A stretch of 64,000 bases of DNA from JAWHTC01 sp032586155 (GCF_032586155.1 NZ_JAWHTC010000001.1:372001-436000), one strand, 5' to 3'; numbered from the stretch's first letter, positions 15,266 through 24,505 are shown. Numbers and translations are program-made. The notes: generated from the sequence alone by a model not told the origin.

Positions 15266-15601
15266 GTGCAACTGCAGTTCAAAGCACTGGAAGCCGCTCT
15301 CGAAGCTAAGCGTTTCGTGACATCGAAAGCTGAAAATGAGCAGGATTACGGTACCCTGCAGTGGGTTTCCGAAGTTTGTTTCGCTCGTCGCGTATACGAC
15401 GGTCTTATGGCCCAGCTTCGCTTCCAGGGAATGGGAGATGACGCGCTTACGACCCTCCCTATGGACGAAGCACAATACGTGGAGCTCTTTGTCGAAAACG
15501 AAGGTCCGGTTTCAGAACTCTACCTAAGGAATCCGGGGGCCAAATCAGACTGGAACAAGCGCGTTAGGTCGTTTCTCAGCGTGCTGGACGAAAAGAAATG
15601 A
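15266..15601 (+). CDS. Unknown small protein within the RNA array
   Basis: 111 aa from a GTG start, 19 nt after tRNA-Asn. It has no recognisable domain, signal peptide or membrane helix. It is acidic/basic mixed and probably helical (FKALEAALEAKRFVTSKAENEQDYG at the start, SDWNKRVRSFLSVLDEKK at the end). Its base composition is clearly lower in G+C than neighbouring genes, suggesting recent acquisition. The ribosome site is weak. It ends 10 nt before element 7. Its place between two RNA-repair genes suggests a link to them, but that is inference. Confidence 0.6.
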   Translation: MQLQFKALEAALEAKRFVTSKAENEQDYGTLQWVSEVCFARRVYDGLMAQLRFQGMGDDALTTLPMDEAQYVELFVENEGPVSELYLRNPGAKSDWNKRVRSFLSVLDEKK

Positions 15602-15607
15602 AAGGAA
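15599..15607 (+). repeat. Near-copy of the AACGAAAGGAA spacer motif
   Basis: TGAAAGGAA overlaps the stop codon of the small ORF and precedes element 7, the third module of the array. Confidence 0.35.
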
Positions 15608-15611
15608 CATA

Positions 15612-15692
15612 TTCGGGGGAATGCCCGTGGGAGTACATCGCTTTGGTACGATCCGCCCCAAAAGGGCCTCTCACGATCCCTTGTCCCCCGGA
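15612..15692 (+). ncRNA. Y-RNA-like element 7 (short class B)
   Basis: 81 nt. The terminal helix is TTCGGGGGA / TCCCCCGGA (9 bp with one G-T). The 5' boxes are GGAATGCCC and GGGAGTACA (the only copy with AGTACA), the 3' box CTTGTCC. Inside there is a GCCC/GGGC hairpin but only a vestigial T-arm (GGTACGATCC). Confidence 0.7.
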
Positions 15693-15702
15693 CCCGACAT
15701 GA

Positions 15703-15833
15703 TCACGGCGAATGCCGGCGGAACTACATCACGCTCCTTGTCGCGGGTTCGAATCCCGCTATCGCCACGGCGATATAGCTCAGTCTGGTAGAGCAGTTGC
15801 CCCAAGTGTTTCGTCAAACCCTTGTCGCCGTGA
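15703..15833 (+). ncRNA. Y-RNA-like element 8 (long class A, permuted tRNA)
   Basis: 131 nt. The terminal helix TCACGGCGA / TCGCCGTGA is perfect (9 bp). The T-arm is 15743-15759 (GCGGG TTCGAAT CCCGC), the acceptor-like stem TATCGC-CACG-GCGATA (15760-15775), and the D-arm is canonical (15778-15794). The module is nearly identical to that of element 3. It ends 23 nt before the rtcB start, so it would form a 5'-leader structure on an rtcB transcript unless processed off. Confidence 0.8.
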
Positions 15834-15856
15834 CCGTTAACAAGTGGAATGAGACA

Positions 15857-17269
15857 ATGACAAATGAAACACAACGCGACCCCGTAACTGGGGATCACCT
15901 GAAAGACTGGGGACATCGGCCCGGCAAGCAGTTCCCGAAGCTGCTGAAGAAAGCCAATGAAATGCGGGCCGAGGGCTTTGGCCTGATCCGTATCCGGCAG
16001 GAGCTCGAGGCCGATCTGGTGCCGCTGCCGAAGGTAATGGAGCTGCGCGCTCCGGGCGAGGTGGCGTTCCATGAGAACATTGACGCCGAGCATCCGGACG
16101 AAGAAGACAATGTGACAAAGGTGCGCGAGACCATGACCGCGCTGATGCGGACCCCGACGATTGATGCCGGGGCGATCATGCCCGATGCCTGCCCGGCAGG
16201 GCCGGTGGGCACGATCCCGGTGGGTGGGGTTGCTGCGGCCAGGAATGCGATTCATCCAGGCATGCACTCGGCCGATATCTGCTGCTCGGTGATGATCACC
16301 GATCTTGGCAATGCGGACCCAAAGGCAGTGCTGGATGCGGCCCCGTCGGTGACGCATTTCGGGCCCGGCGGGCGGCCGCAGGGCAAGCGCTTCACTGTGT
16401 CGATGAACCTGATGGATGCGTTTCGTGAGAACAGGTTCCTTGATAACCCCAAGTCCCTTCGCATGGCGCAGGAACATATGGGGACGCAAGGGGACGGCAA
16501 CCATTTCCTGTTTGTTGGCCGGTCGCGGTCCACTGGCCGAACGGCGATCGTGACCCATCACGGCTCGCGTGGGCCGGGGGCGGTTCTCTATAAACACGGC
16601 ATGGCGATGGCCGAGAAGTTCCGCCGCGAGCTGTCGCCTGATACGCCGCAGCAGAATGCTTGGATTCCCGCCGATACCGAGGAGGGCCGTGAATACTGGG
16701 CGGCGCTGCAGTTGATCCGGAAATGGATCAAGGCTAACCATAACGCGATCCATCAGGCGACGGTCGAGGCCGCCCGGATTGATGTGGGCGACAGGTTCTG
16801 GAACGAGCACAACTTCGTCTTCAAGCGGGGCGACCTCTACTACCACGGCAAGGGGGCGACCCCGGCCTGGGACGATTATGCCAGCGACGCGACGGGTCTG
16901 ACCCTGATCCCGCTGAACATGTCCGAACCGGTTCTGGTGGTGAAGGGCCGCGATGCCAAGAGCGGGCTTGGGTTCAGCCCGCATGGCGCCGGGCGGAACT
17001 TCTCGCGCTCCGAGCACAAGCGCCGGATGGGGTCGGTCACGCCTGATCAGATGCTGAAGGCCGAGACCGAAGGTCTGGATATCCGGTTCCATGCCGGGGG
17101 CGTCGACGCCTCGGAGCTGCCGTCGAGCTACAAGAAGGCCGATGGGGTTGTCAGGCAGATCCGGTCTTATGACCTGGCCGAGATTGAGGACTATATCGAT
17201 CCTTACGGCTGTATCATGGCCGGGGACGTGCCGCCGTTCTGGAAAACCCGGAAGAAGACCCGCCGGTAA
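15857..17269 (+). CDS. rtcB: RNA-splicing ligase RtcB
   Basis: 470 aa from the ATG giving MTNETQRDPVTG; the frame stays open upstream, but that stretch overlaps element 8. RtcB joins RNA 2',3'-cyclic phosphate or 3'-phosphate ends to 5'-OH ends with GTP and Mn. Metal and nucleotide residues are all present: Cys in SADICCS (about 142), His in GDGNHF (216), THHGS (234-235), WNEHNF (318) and the guanylated His in SPHGAGR (376). It is some 60 residues longer than E. coli RtcB. No rtcA or archease gene lies next to it. It closes the RNA-repair locus. Confidence 0.96.
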   Translation: MTNETQRDPVTGDHLKDWGHRPGKQFPKLLKKANEMRAEGFGLIRIRQELEADLVPLPKVMELRAPGEVAFHENIDAEHPDEEDNVTKVRETMTALMRTPTIDAGAIMPDACPAGPVGTIPVGGVAAARNAIHPGMHSADICCSVMITDLGNADPKAVLDAAPSVTHFGPGGRPQGKRFTVSMNLMDAFRENRFLDNPKSLRMAQEHMGTQGDGNHFLFVGRSRSTGRTAIVTHHGSRGPGAVLYKHGMAMAEKFRRELSPDTPQQNAWIPADTEEGREYWAALQLIRKWIKANHNAIHQATVEAARIDVGDRFWNEHNFVFKRGDLYYHGKGATPAWDDYASDATGLTLIPLNMSEPVLVVKGRDAKSGLGFSPHGAGRNFSRSEHKRRMGSVTPDQMLKAETEGLDIRFHAGGVDASELPSSYKKADGVVRQIRSYDLAEIEDYIDPYGCIMAGDVPPFWKTRKKTRR

Positions 17270-17278
17270 AGCCCAAAC

Positions 17279-17312
17279 AAAAAAGCCCCGCCCCGGGATG
17301 CCGCGGCGGGGC
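17279..17312 (-). terminator. Terminator between rtcB and the convergent gene
   Basis: Perfect 8-bp stem GCCCCGCC (17285-17292) / GGCGGGGC (17305-17312). On the minus strand it is followed by a run of T (complement of 17279-17284), so it terminates the 17340-17972 gene. On the plus strand it may also stop rtcB, although the T-tract there is poor. Confidence 0.85.
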
Positions 17313-17339
17313 CGTTATTCTTGCCTGTTGGCTGCGCGA

Positions 17340-17972
17340 TTACTCGTTGCTGAAGACCGAATCCAGCATCAAGAGATTCATCAGCGGCGCATAGCTGCTG
17401 CCGTCGGCGATCCAGTCGGCGCGCTTGGAATACCACTCGGCTTTGGTCATGTCGGTGACCGGCTTGTAGAAGGTCGGATTCAGCAGGGCGACCGACCACT
17501 TGGCGTACCGCTCGGGATTGCCGTGGCTGAGAACCTCTTTCCACACGTTGGCATTCATCGGCGCCATCATCCAGGACATCATGCCCTCGGGGTTCATCAG
17601 CTCGGACATGGCGGCGATCCAGTTCTCAGGGTCGGTGCCGTTCTTCATCCAAGTGTCCCACATCACCGGCTCCGTTGAGCAGCTGGCCATCACGTGGATG
17701 GTGTGAGGATCGTTGATCACGCTGAGAAGTTTGAAGAATTTTTCGGGGTCGTTGACGGTTTCGGCCATAATCTTCATATCGGTGAAGGCCTTGACCTGTT
17801 CGCGGATCTTCTCGAAATCCTCGACCTCGGCACCTTCGCATTCGCCGTAAATCTCGGCGGCTTTCTCCATTTTATTCTCACCGCCATCGTCGGTGCTTTG
17901 CGCCCAGGCTGCGCCGGTCAGGGTCAGGGCGGCAATGACCGTTGCGGCCAGGGTATTGAAGGTGGAAATCAT
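17340..17972 (-). CDS. Unknown periplasmic protein
   Basis: 210 aa with a signal peptide (residues 1-24, cleavage near AWA-QST). The mature part is rich in Met, Trp and Asn-Pro turns (MNPEGMMSWMMAPMNANVWKE, split here by the NPEGMM and NANVW pieces) and has two cysteines. I do not recognise a family. It is convergent with rtcB and separated from it by a terminator, so it is probably not part of the RNA-repair system. An AT-rich region with a perfect palindrome lies upstream. Confidence 0.75.
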   Translation of the reverse strand: MISTFNTLAATVIAALTLTGAAWAQSTDDGGENKMEKAAEIYGECEGAEVEDFEKIREQVKAFTDMKIMAETVNDPEKFFKLLSVINDPHTIHVMASCSTEPVMWDTWMKNGTDPENWIAAMSELMNPEGMMSWMMAPMNANVWKEVLSHGNPERYAKWSVALLNPTFYKPVTDMTKAEWYSKRADWIADGSSYAPLMNLLMLDSVFSNE

Positions 17973-18034
17973 GACAATCCTCCATTTCGTTATCTGAAAG
18001 CTGCATTGGCATTAACATATTCAAATATTAATTT

Positions 18035-18051
18035 CGACAATTTCATTGTCG
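18035..18051. promoter_or_regulatory. Possible operator upstream of the periplasmic protein
   Basis: Perfect 7-bp inverted repeat CGACAAT-TTC-ATTGTCG in an AT-rich stretch, about 63 bp before the start of the gene at 17972. Neither strand has a T-tract after it, which favours a protein-binding site over a terminator. Confidence 0.35.
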
Positions 18052-18212
18052 CAGTTGTTCGGCGCAATAAAATACCCCGCCCTCGTGTGCGAAGTGCGCG
18101 GTATCCGTGACCTGTCCCGATCACAGCAAGCAGGGCTGCGGCCCATCCGGCAAGGCGGTTTGTTCGCGGATGTGTTGCGATCCGATTAATCCGACGCTGA
18201 CAACTCTGCAAT

Positions 18213-19052
18213 TCAGCGAATGGCCGTCCAGCTTTTTCCGTTCCAACGCAGAATGTCGGTTGAAATTGCATGATCGAGCCCGCCGATCAGGTCGTTGACA
18301 ATTCTCTTCAGGGTCGCAGGCATTTGAGGGTCAGTGCCAGCGTAGTAGATAAGCAGATCACGGGCGGGTATGGCAGCAATAACGCCGCCATGTTTACGCA
18401 GTTTTCGGTTCCAGAACTTGGTGTCGAGCAACAGGGAAGATTCGTAGTTCCCGTCGAGCACACGTATCGCTAGACCATTGGCGATGCGTTCGTCTCGGGC
18501 GTCGCGCGTCAACCGAGCAAAGTTCTTCTTGGCACGGGACACAAGTGCCGGCGTCGAGGTTTTCAGGGACTTAACGTCATCCTCAATAACGAATGGCGTG
18601 GAAGCCGGCAGATCCTCAACCAGAAAGATGCGCATGTTACCGGCAAATGGCACGGAGACCGGGCCGGTTTGGCCCTTTTTAATCTTGATGTAGTCGCGGT
18701 GCCGGATGACCGGGTAAATTCGACGGATGTCGGGCGGCCTATTTGCCTGTTCCAGCGCCTCGGCCATCGCATTAACGAATTCATCCAGTAACGCTTTACG
18801 TTCGTCATCGCTCTCGGCTGCCTGCAGATGAAGATGGAGATTGTCTGGGTATGAACTCCATTCCATGTCTCCGCGACGCATTTTCAGCGACATGTCGGAC
18901 CGGTCGATCGTCGCATGTTCGGCGAGACCCGCCGCAAGAAACGCGGCCTTCATCAAGCGCAGCGTATCCATTGGGGTGCTGGGGCGCGGTGTATCCGCCT
19001 GGGCCAAGGTGATGGACGCAACGAAAAAGAATACGCTTAGAAACCGATACAT
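18213..19052 (-). CDS. DUF1444-like exported protein
   Basis: 279 aa with a signal peptide (residues 1-19, MYRFLSVFFFVASITLAQA). The body resembles DUF1444 proteins: DNLHLHLQAAESDDERKALLDEFVNAM, then IYPVIRHRDYI and LVEDLPASTPFVIEDDV. Function is unknown in the family, and the family assignment is from memory. It lies 12 nt upstream of the apt stop on the same strand order, but apt is transcribed first. No catalytic motif is visible. Confidence 0.75.
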   Translation of the reverse strand: MYRFLSVFFFVASITLAQADTPRPSTPMDTLRLMKAAFLAAGLAEHATIDRSDMSLKMRRGDMEWSSYPDNLHLHLQAAESDDERKALLDEFVNAMAEALEQANRPPDIRRIYPVIRHRDYIKIKKGQTGPVSVPFAGNMRIFLVEDLPASTPFVIEDDVKSLKTSTPALVSRAKKNFARLTRDARDERIANGLAIRVLDGNYESSLLLDTKFWNRKLRKHGGVIAAIPARDLLIYYAGTDPQMPATLKRIVNDLIGGLDHAISTDILRWNGKSWTAIR

Positions 19053-19064
19053 GCCTGGAACCCG

Positions 19065-19595
19065 CTACAACCCCTCAAACTCACACAGGACCTGCACGCC
19101 CATGCCCATATCCTCGAGTTTTTTGCGGCCACCCAGTTCGGGCAGATCGACAATGAAGGAGCAGCCGATGATCTCGCCGCCCAGACGTTCGATCAGCTTG
19201 ATCCCGGCTTCTGCGGTGCCGCCGGTGGCGAGAAGATCGTCGACCACCAGGATTTTCTCGCCGGCAGTGATGGCGTCGTCGTGGATTTCGACCACCGCCT
19301 CGCCATATTCCAGCGTGTAGGCCTCGGAGATTGTGGCGCCGGGCAGCTTGCCCTTCTTGCGGACGGGGACGAAGCCGAGGGTCAGCTGGTGGGCGATGGC
19401 GCCGCCCAGGATGAAGCCGCGGGCCTCGAGCCCGACAACCTTGTCGATCTGCATGCCGGCGTAGGGGTGCAGCATCTGATCGATCGCCATGCGAAAGCCG
19501 CGCGGGTCGGCAAAGAGCGTGGTGACATCACGGAACATGATCCCTTCGTGCGGAAAATCGACGATGGTGCGTATGTAGTCTTTGACGGTTTTCAT
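19065..19595 (-). CDS. apt: Adenine phosphoribosyltransferase
   Basis: 176 aa, standard length. It salvages adenine to AMP using PRPP. The PRPP-binding motif ILVVDDLLATGGTA is intact (about 118-131). The N-terminal FPHEGIMFRDVTTL and the purine-specific LEARGFILGGAIAHQL are diagnostic for Apt. It is a stand-alone cytoplasmic enzyme between the DUF1444-like gene and a LysE transporter, all on the minus strand. Confidence 0.96.
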   Translation of the reverse strand: MKTVKDYIRTIVDFPHEGIMFRDVTTLFADPRGFRMAIDQMLHPYAGMQIDKVVGLEARGFILGGAIAHQLTLGFVPVRKKGKLPGATISEAYTLEYGEAVVEIHDDAITAGEKILVVDDLLATGGTAEAGIKLIERLGGEIIGCSFIVDLPELGGRKKLEDMGMGVQVLCEFEGL

Positions 19596-19603
19596 AAGTG
19601 TCC

Positions 19604-20236
19604 TCAGGTGGTTGCGCGCCTAAGCGTCGCGGTAAGCAGGCCCATGCCGATCAATGCTCCGCCGCCGATCCGGGTGAGCCAGGGCACTACGCCCGGGCGG
19701 GTGATGGTGCTGCGCAGGGTGTCCGCCAGAAGGGCATAGGCCAGCGCATTGAGCGAGGCGAGGCCGACGAAGGTGGCGATCAGAATTGCGAATTGCGGTA
19801 GGAGGGGCGTTTCGGGGCGCAGGAATTGCGGTACGAAGGCGATAAAGAAAGCGATGGATTTGGGGTTGAGCGCGGTGACGGCGGCGGCGTGCCAGAAGAT
19901 TGGTGCGGCCTGAATGCCTTCGGGGGTATCAGGCATGGCGATGCCGCCTCGCGGTGCCGAGCGGATCAGTTTGATGCCAAGCCAGACAAGGTAGACTGCG
20001 CCTAGCCATTTCAGCACCGTGAAGGCCGTTGCTGAGGCCAGCACCAGTGCGCCAAGCCCTGCAAGCGAGGCAGACATTGCGACGAAATCGCCCAAGGCCA
20101 CGCCGGTGGCAGAGGCAACTGCAACCCGGCGGCCCTGGCTGAGGGCGTAGCTGAGGACCAACAGGATAGTTGGCCCCGGGATGATGAGGAGAACGAAAGA
20201 GGCGGCGACGAAGGTCAGCCAAAGGTCGAGTGTCAT
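19604..20236 (-). CDS. LysE/RhtB-family exporter
   Basis: 210 aa from the ATG giving MTLDLWLTFVAAS; an upstream in-frame ATG adds 32 residues unlike the family. The signature IIPGPTILLVLSYALSQGRR (helix 1 end) and NPKSIAFFIAFVPQF are typical of amino-acid/homoserine efflux proteins with six helices. The substrate cannot be deduced. It lies 8 nt upstream of apt. Confidence 0.9.
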   Translation of the reverse strand: MTLDLWLTFVAASFVLLIIPGPTILLVLSYALSQGRRVAVASATGVALGDFVAMSASLAGLGALVLASATAFTVLKWLGAVYLVWLGIKLIRSAPRGGIAMPDTPEGIQAAPIFWHAAAVTALNPKSIAFFIAFVPQFLRPETPLLPQFAILIATFVGLASLNALAYALLADTLRSTITRPGVVPWLTRIGGGALIGMGLLTATLRRATT

Positions 20237-20297
20237 GATGGAAATCCCGGAATTGCGGGGTTCATTTAGGGGACGTGATGTCCTTTTGGCAACCGGG

Positions 20298-21926
20298 TTA
20301 GAGCTGAAGGCGCGGAACCGCCGCAGGGTCAAGCATCAGCTCGATCAATACCGGGCCGTTGTGGTCAGGCAGGGCGGCGAGGGCGGCGTGCAATTCCTCC
20401 ATCGAGGCGACGGTTTCACCATGCCCGCCCATGGACCGGGCCATTGCCGCAAACGACGGCCAGTTGAACAGGGATAGGGAGGGATCCATTTGCCGGTCTT
20501 CGAACTGGACATATTCCGCGCCATAGGCCTGATCGTTGCAAACGACCACGACGAGGTTGAGTTTGTCGCGTACGGCTGAGCTGAACTCGGTCAGGCCCCC
20601 CAGCATCAAGCCGCCGTCGCCGGCGACCAGAAGCGTTGTCTGGTCGGGTCGGGCTTGGGCTGCGCCGATGGCATAACCGAGCCCCATACCGATTGCACCG
20701 GTGGCAATGGTCAGCAGGAAATTGCGAGGGTGGCTGACTGACAGGCGTTTCCAGGCGGTTCCCATGAAGCGCCCACCGTCGCTGACGAAAAGTCGGTCTG
20801 CAGGCAGCGCGGCCTCGATGGCGTCCATGGCCGCGGTCAGTTCGACCGTGCCGTTGGCGACGTTGCCGGGTGGGGCGGGTTCCGGCGTGGTCAAGGTGGT
20901 GGGGGAAAGTGTGTCCGTGGCCCGGGAGGAGGGGATGTCTGCCTGGTCCAGCCAGTGCAGCACCCGATCGGCCACGGCGCCGGGTGTGCCGACAAGGGCA
21001 GCGTCGGGCTGGGCGAAACGACCGATTATACCCGCGTCGTCATCCACCTGGATCAGGCGGCTGCCCGTCAGATACGAACCATGCATGGTGGTGAAGCGGC
21101 CAAGGGTGGCACCGAAGGAGATGATGCAATCGGCGCTGGCGATAACGTCGCCCGCCGCCGGTGTGCTGAGCGTGCCGAATACGCCGAGGTTGAAATCATG
21201 GCCCTGAAACAGGCCCTTGGCCTTGAGGGTGGTGGCCAGCGGTGCACCGATCCGGTCGGCCAGCCGGATCAGCACTTCGCGCGCCGGGATCGCCCCGCGC
21301 CCGGCCAATATGACGGGTCTGCGGGCGCTGGCGATGATGCCGATGGCGTTGTCCATGTCTGGGCCATCGGGGGCGGGGCCGTCCTGGTTCGGGGCTGGAT
21401 AGGCCACCGGTGCGTCGCTGGTTGGCTCCCACATCATCGCGGTGGGCATGTTGAAGGCGACGGGGCGGCGTTCGACCGAAGCGCGGCGGAATGCGGTGGC
21501 AAGATCGGCGCAGGCGGTTTCCGGGGATTTCAGCCGTTCGAACCCGGCGCCAGTGGCGACAATCAGCGCTTCCTGCGCCACGGCTTGCGGGTGCCAAGGG
21601 TCGGTGGGTGAGGTGTCGCCGCAGAGGAAAACGATAGGCAGCTGCGCTTTAACCCCTTCAATCAGCCCGGTGAGCGCGTTGGAGACCGCCGGACCCTGGG
21701 TCACAGTGACGGCGGCCGTTTTACCGGTCATCGCGGCAAAGCCCAATGCCATGAGTACGGCGTTGTCCTCGTTGGTGGCGGGGATGAAGCGGCCGGCCTC
21801 GTTATGAGTAAAGGCATCGGCCATGAAAAGGTTGCTGTCGCCCAAAAGGCCGAACAGGGTGTCGATGCCCTGCGCCGTTAGTCCTTTGGCAAGGGCGACG
21901 TGGACGGTCTGAGGGGCGCCGGTCAT
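20298..21926 (-). CDS. Thiamine-diphosphate enzyme of the acetolactate synthase family
   Basis: 542 aa with the three-domain layout of the family. The N-terminal pyrimidine domain has TNEDNAV, where the glutamate matches the catalytic Glu that activates ThDP. The ThDP motif starts GDGGLMLGG and ends with ND in CNDQAYGAEY (about 447-477). It is not close to the biosynthetic IlvB: there is no ilvN neighbour, and the substrate loops differ. It could be a decarboxylase or carboligase of unknown substrate. It is transcribed toward lysE with 61 nt between them. Confidence 0.88.
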   Translation of the reverse strand: MTGAPQTVHVALAKGLTAQGIDTLFGLLGDSNLFMADAFTHNEAGRFIPATNEDNAVLMALGFAAMTGKTAAVTVTQGPAVSNALTGLIEGVKAQLPIVFLCGDTSPTDPWHPQAVAQEALIVATGAGFERLKSPETACADLATAFRRASVERRPVAFNMPTAMMWEPTSDAPVAYPAPNQDGPAPDGPDMDNAIGIIASARRPVILAGRGAIPAREVLIRLADRIGAPLATTLKAKGLFQGHDFNLGVFGTLSTPAAGDVIASADCIISFGATLGRFTTMHGSYLTGSRLIQVDDDAGIIGRFAQPDAALVGTPGAVADRVLHWLDQADIPSSRATDTLSPTTLTTPEPAPPGNVANGTVELTAAMDAIEAALPADRLFVSDGGRFMGTAWKRLSVSHPRNFLLTIATGAIGMGLGYAIGAAQARPDQTTLLVAGDGGLMLGGLTEFSSAVRDKLNLVVVVCNDQAYGAEYVQFEDRQMDPSLSLFNWPSFAAMARSMGGHGETVASMEELHAALAALPDHNGPVLIELMLDPAAVPRLQL

Positions 21927-22119
21927 GGTGATTTCCTCTCTGGCTGGGTTGCAGCCTCGGGGTGTGGTGTTTCCCTGTCAAGCCAAGGCGACAAACCCGG
22001 TTAAGCCCGTTGGAACATGGCGAAAATGCCAAAAAATGAGGCAAAAGTTGAGAAATGCAACCATAAGTGTTATCCTGCACGCATTATTAAATTCATTTTT
22101 TGAAAAGATTGGAAACGTC

Positions 22120-22233
22120 ATGAAGACATTTGTGACCCTAGCTTTTGCCGTATTCGCGAGCGGTGTTTTTGCGCAAACCTCCTGCCCGGACACGCATTAC
22201 GAATGCGGGACCGGCATGTGCTGTCCCAAGTAG
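22120..22233 (+). CDS. Tiny secreted cysteine-rich peptide
   Basis: 37 aa. Residues 1-18 are a signal peptide (MKTFVTLAFAVFASGVFA), leaving a mature peptide of about 19 aa, QTSCPDTHYECGTGMCCPK, with four cysteines in the pattern C-x6-C-x4-C-C. Two disulfides are possible after export. The gene lies in an AT-richer stretch, 12 nt before the next gene, whose ribosome site (GAGGGAGG) overlaps its end region. I do not recognise a family. It could be a small structural, metal-binding or toxin-like peptide. Confidence 0.6.
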   Translation: MKTFVTLAFAVFASGVFAQTSCPDTHYECGTGMCCPK

Positions 22234-22245
22234 AGGGAGGGTGAC

Positions 22246-22974
22246 ATGTTTCGTAAACTGATTGTTTCGGTGGCTGTGGTCACCGCCATGCTGATCGCGT
22301 TCGCATACCTGAACGGGATAAGCAAAATGGATGTCTCGATCAAACACCAGATGCAACGCCATGTTGTGGCCGAGCCTTTCGAGGCTGGTGACATCGTCAA
22401 GATTTCCGGTGATGGGCTTCGTATCGAGTCGCTGTTGTGCCGGTCGAACCTGTCGGAGGACAAACGTGCCAGCTCGAGCATTGATGCTGTCTATTACAAC
22501 ATTGTCGATCACTCGCAGGCCAAGTTCTTTGAGTATGTGGACGTGGTCAAAAGCACGGTCGGCCTTGGTGCGTCGGATACACCGCAAGTGTCCGAGCCGT
22601 GGCGGCTGCATTTCGTCGGCGAGGTCAACCGGGTGGTTGGCGAGATGGATACGATTCTGGATAACGAGTGTACCTGTGCCGTGGCCAAGGCCGTGATCGA
22701 ACAACGCGCCAAGGCATGTGTTGTGACCAAGTCGCTGGTGGAAACCAAGCTGGATCAGGATGCCGAAGGTCGGACGGTGATACGGGCCACGATGGGGGTG
22801 TCGTTCAGAGACGATGCCATTTTCTTCTACGACCCCAAAGCGCTGAAGGGAATCTGCCCGAACCTGAACACCGAAGCGATTGCCCCGCCGCCGCAAAGCT
22901 GTAGCGGAACCAGCGGGTTTGCCTTTGATGTGATGGCCAAGGCCAAGATCGGCCTGATCCGTCAGATGCAGTGA
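22246..22974 (+). CDS. Unknown exported or membrane-anchored protein
   Basis: 242 aa. One N-terminal hydrophobic helix (about 5-23) serves as anchor or uncleaved signal. The rest is soluble, with seven or so cysteines including CTCAV and a final proline-rich PPPQSC patch, pointing to a periplasmic domain with disulfides. No domain recognised. It follows the cysteine-rich peptide by 12 nt with a strong ribosome site, so the two are probably co-expressed. Confidence 0.75.
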   Translation: MFRKLIVSVAVVTAMLIAFAYLNGISKMDVSIKHQMQRHVVAEPFEAGDIVKISGDGLRIESLLCRSNLSEDKRASSSIDAVYYNIVDHSQAKFFEYVDVVKSTVGLGASDTPQVSEPWRLHFVGEVNRVVGEMDTILDNECTCAVAKAVIEQRAKACVVTKSLVETKLDQDAEGRTVIRATMGVSFRDDAIFFYDPKALKGICPNLNTEAIAPPPQSCSGTSGFAFDVMAKAKIGLIRQMQ

Positions 22975-22993
22975 CCGCAAGTGCCGGGTGGAG

Positions 22994-23866
<873 letters not shown>

Positions 23867-23986
23867 CTGGGCCACCTTCCTCATTTCGATGTCTTGCTGC
23901 CGCCTTTGTGGCCGTCCGAATTTGCGAAAGCAAGGTACGGGCGCTACTCTTGTGGTGCGACAGGATCACATTCGGGGGAGCGCGCC

Positions 23987-24388
23987 ATGCGGTTGATCAC
24001 GGAAATCTGGGGATCGTTTAGGGCGATGCCATTTTGGGTGCAGGTGTGGGTGGCGTTAATCCTGGTGCCGGTCAACATGGCCAGCCTATTGTTCCTGACC
24101 CAGCCCGGTGGGCTGTGGGTCGCTTTTCTGGCCAATATTGCCATGATCCTGAACCTGCCGATCCTGATCGCCGAACGCGGGTTCTCGAAACGCATGGCGC
24201 TGCCGCATTTGCCGTTCTGGACAGTTCTGGTGCTGTGGCTGTTGCTGGCCCGGCCCGAGGCCCAGGGTGGCTATGCCACCTATCTCTGGCTGGTGTTGAT
24301 CGTTGACGTGATTTCGCTTGGGTTCGACTATCCGGACGCGTGGAAATGGTGGCAGGGGGATCGTGCGGTGGCGCGCAATGAGGCCTGA
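23987..24388 (+). CDS. Small integral membrane protein, unknown
   Basis: 133 aa from the ATG giving MRLITEIWGSFRAM, with GGGGGAG at 23973-23979 as ribosome site. Four hydrophobic segments (about 14-35, 41-60, 72-90, 97-115) fill nearly the whole chain, which ends WKWWQGDRAVARNEA. No functional motif. It is divergent from mtnP and precedes a SulP transporter by 117 nt. Confidence 0.72.
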   Translation: MRLITEIWGSFRAMPFWVQVWVALILVPVNMASLLFLTQPGGLWVAFLANIAMILNLPILIAERGFSKRMALPHLPFWTVLVLWLLLARPEAQGGYATYLWLVLIVDVISLGFDYPDAWKWWQGDRAVARNEA

Positions 24389-24505
24389 TCCCGTCCTGCC
24401 ATGCCTGCGGCGCAAGGCAGCATCGCGCAAATAGCTGCTGGTCACGGGGGTCGATCCGGTCTATTCGGCGCGTTCTGCGCGCGAAATATGACAACAGGAC
24501 CCCCG

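Noticed and set aside
14090..15833. CRISPR array (eight recurring 23-nt boxes)
   Set aside because: Boxes vary in sequence, spacing ranges from about 80 to over 500 nt, and each has its own complementary 3' strand. The pattern fits RNA helices, not CRISPR repeats.
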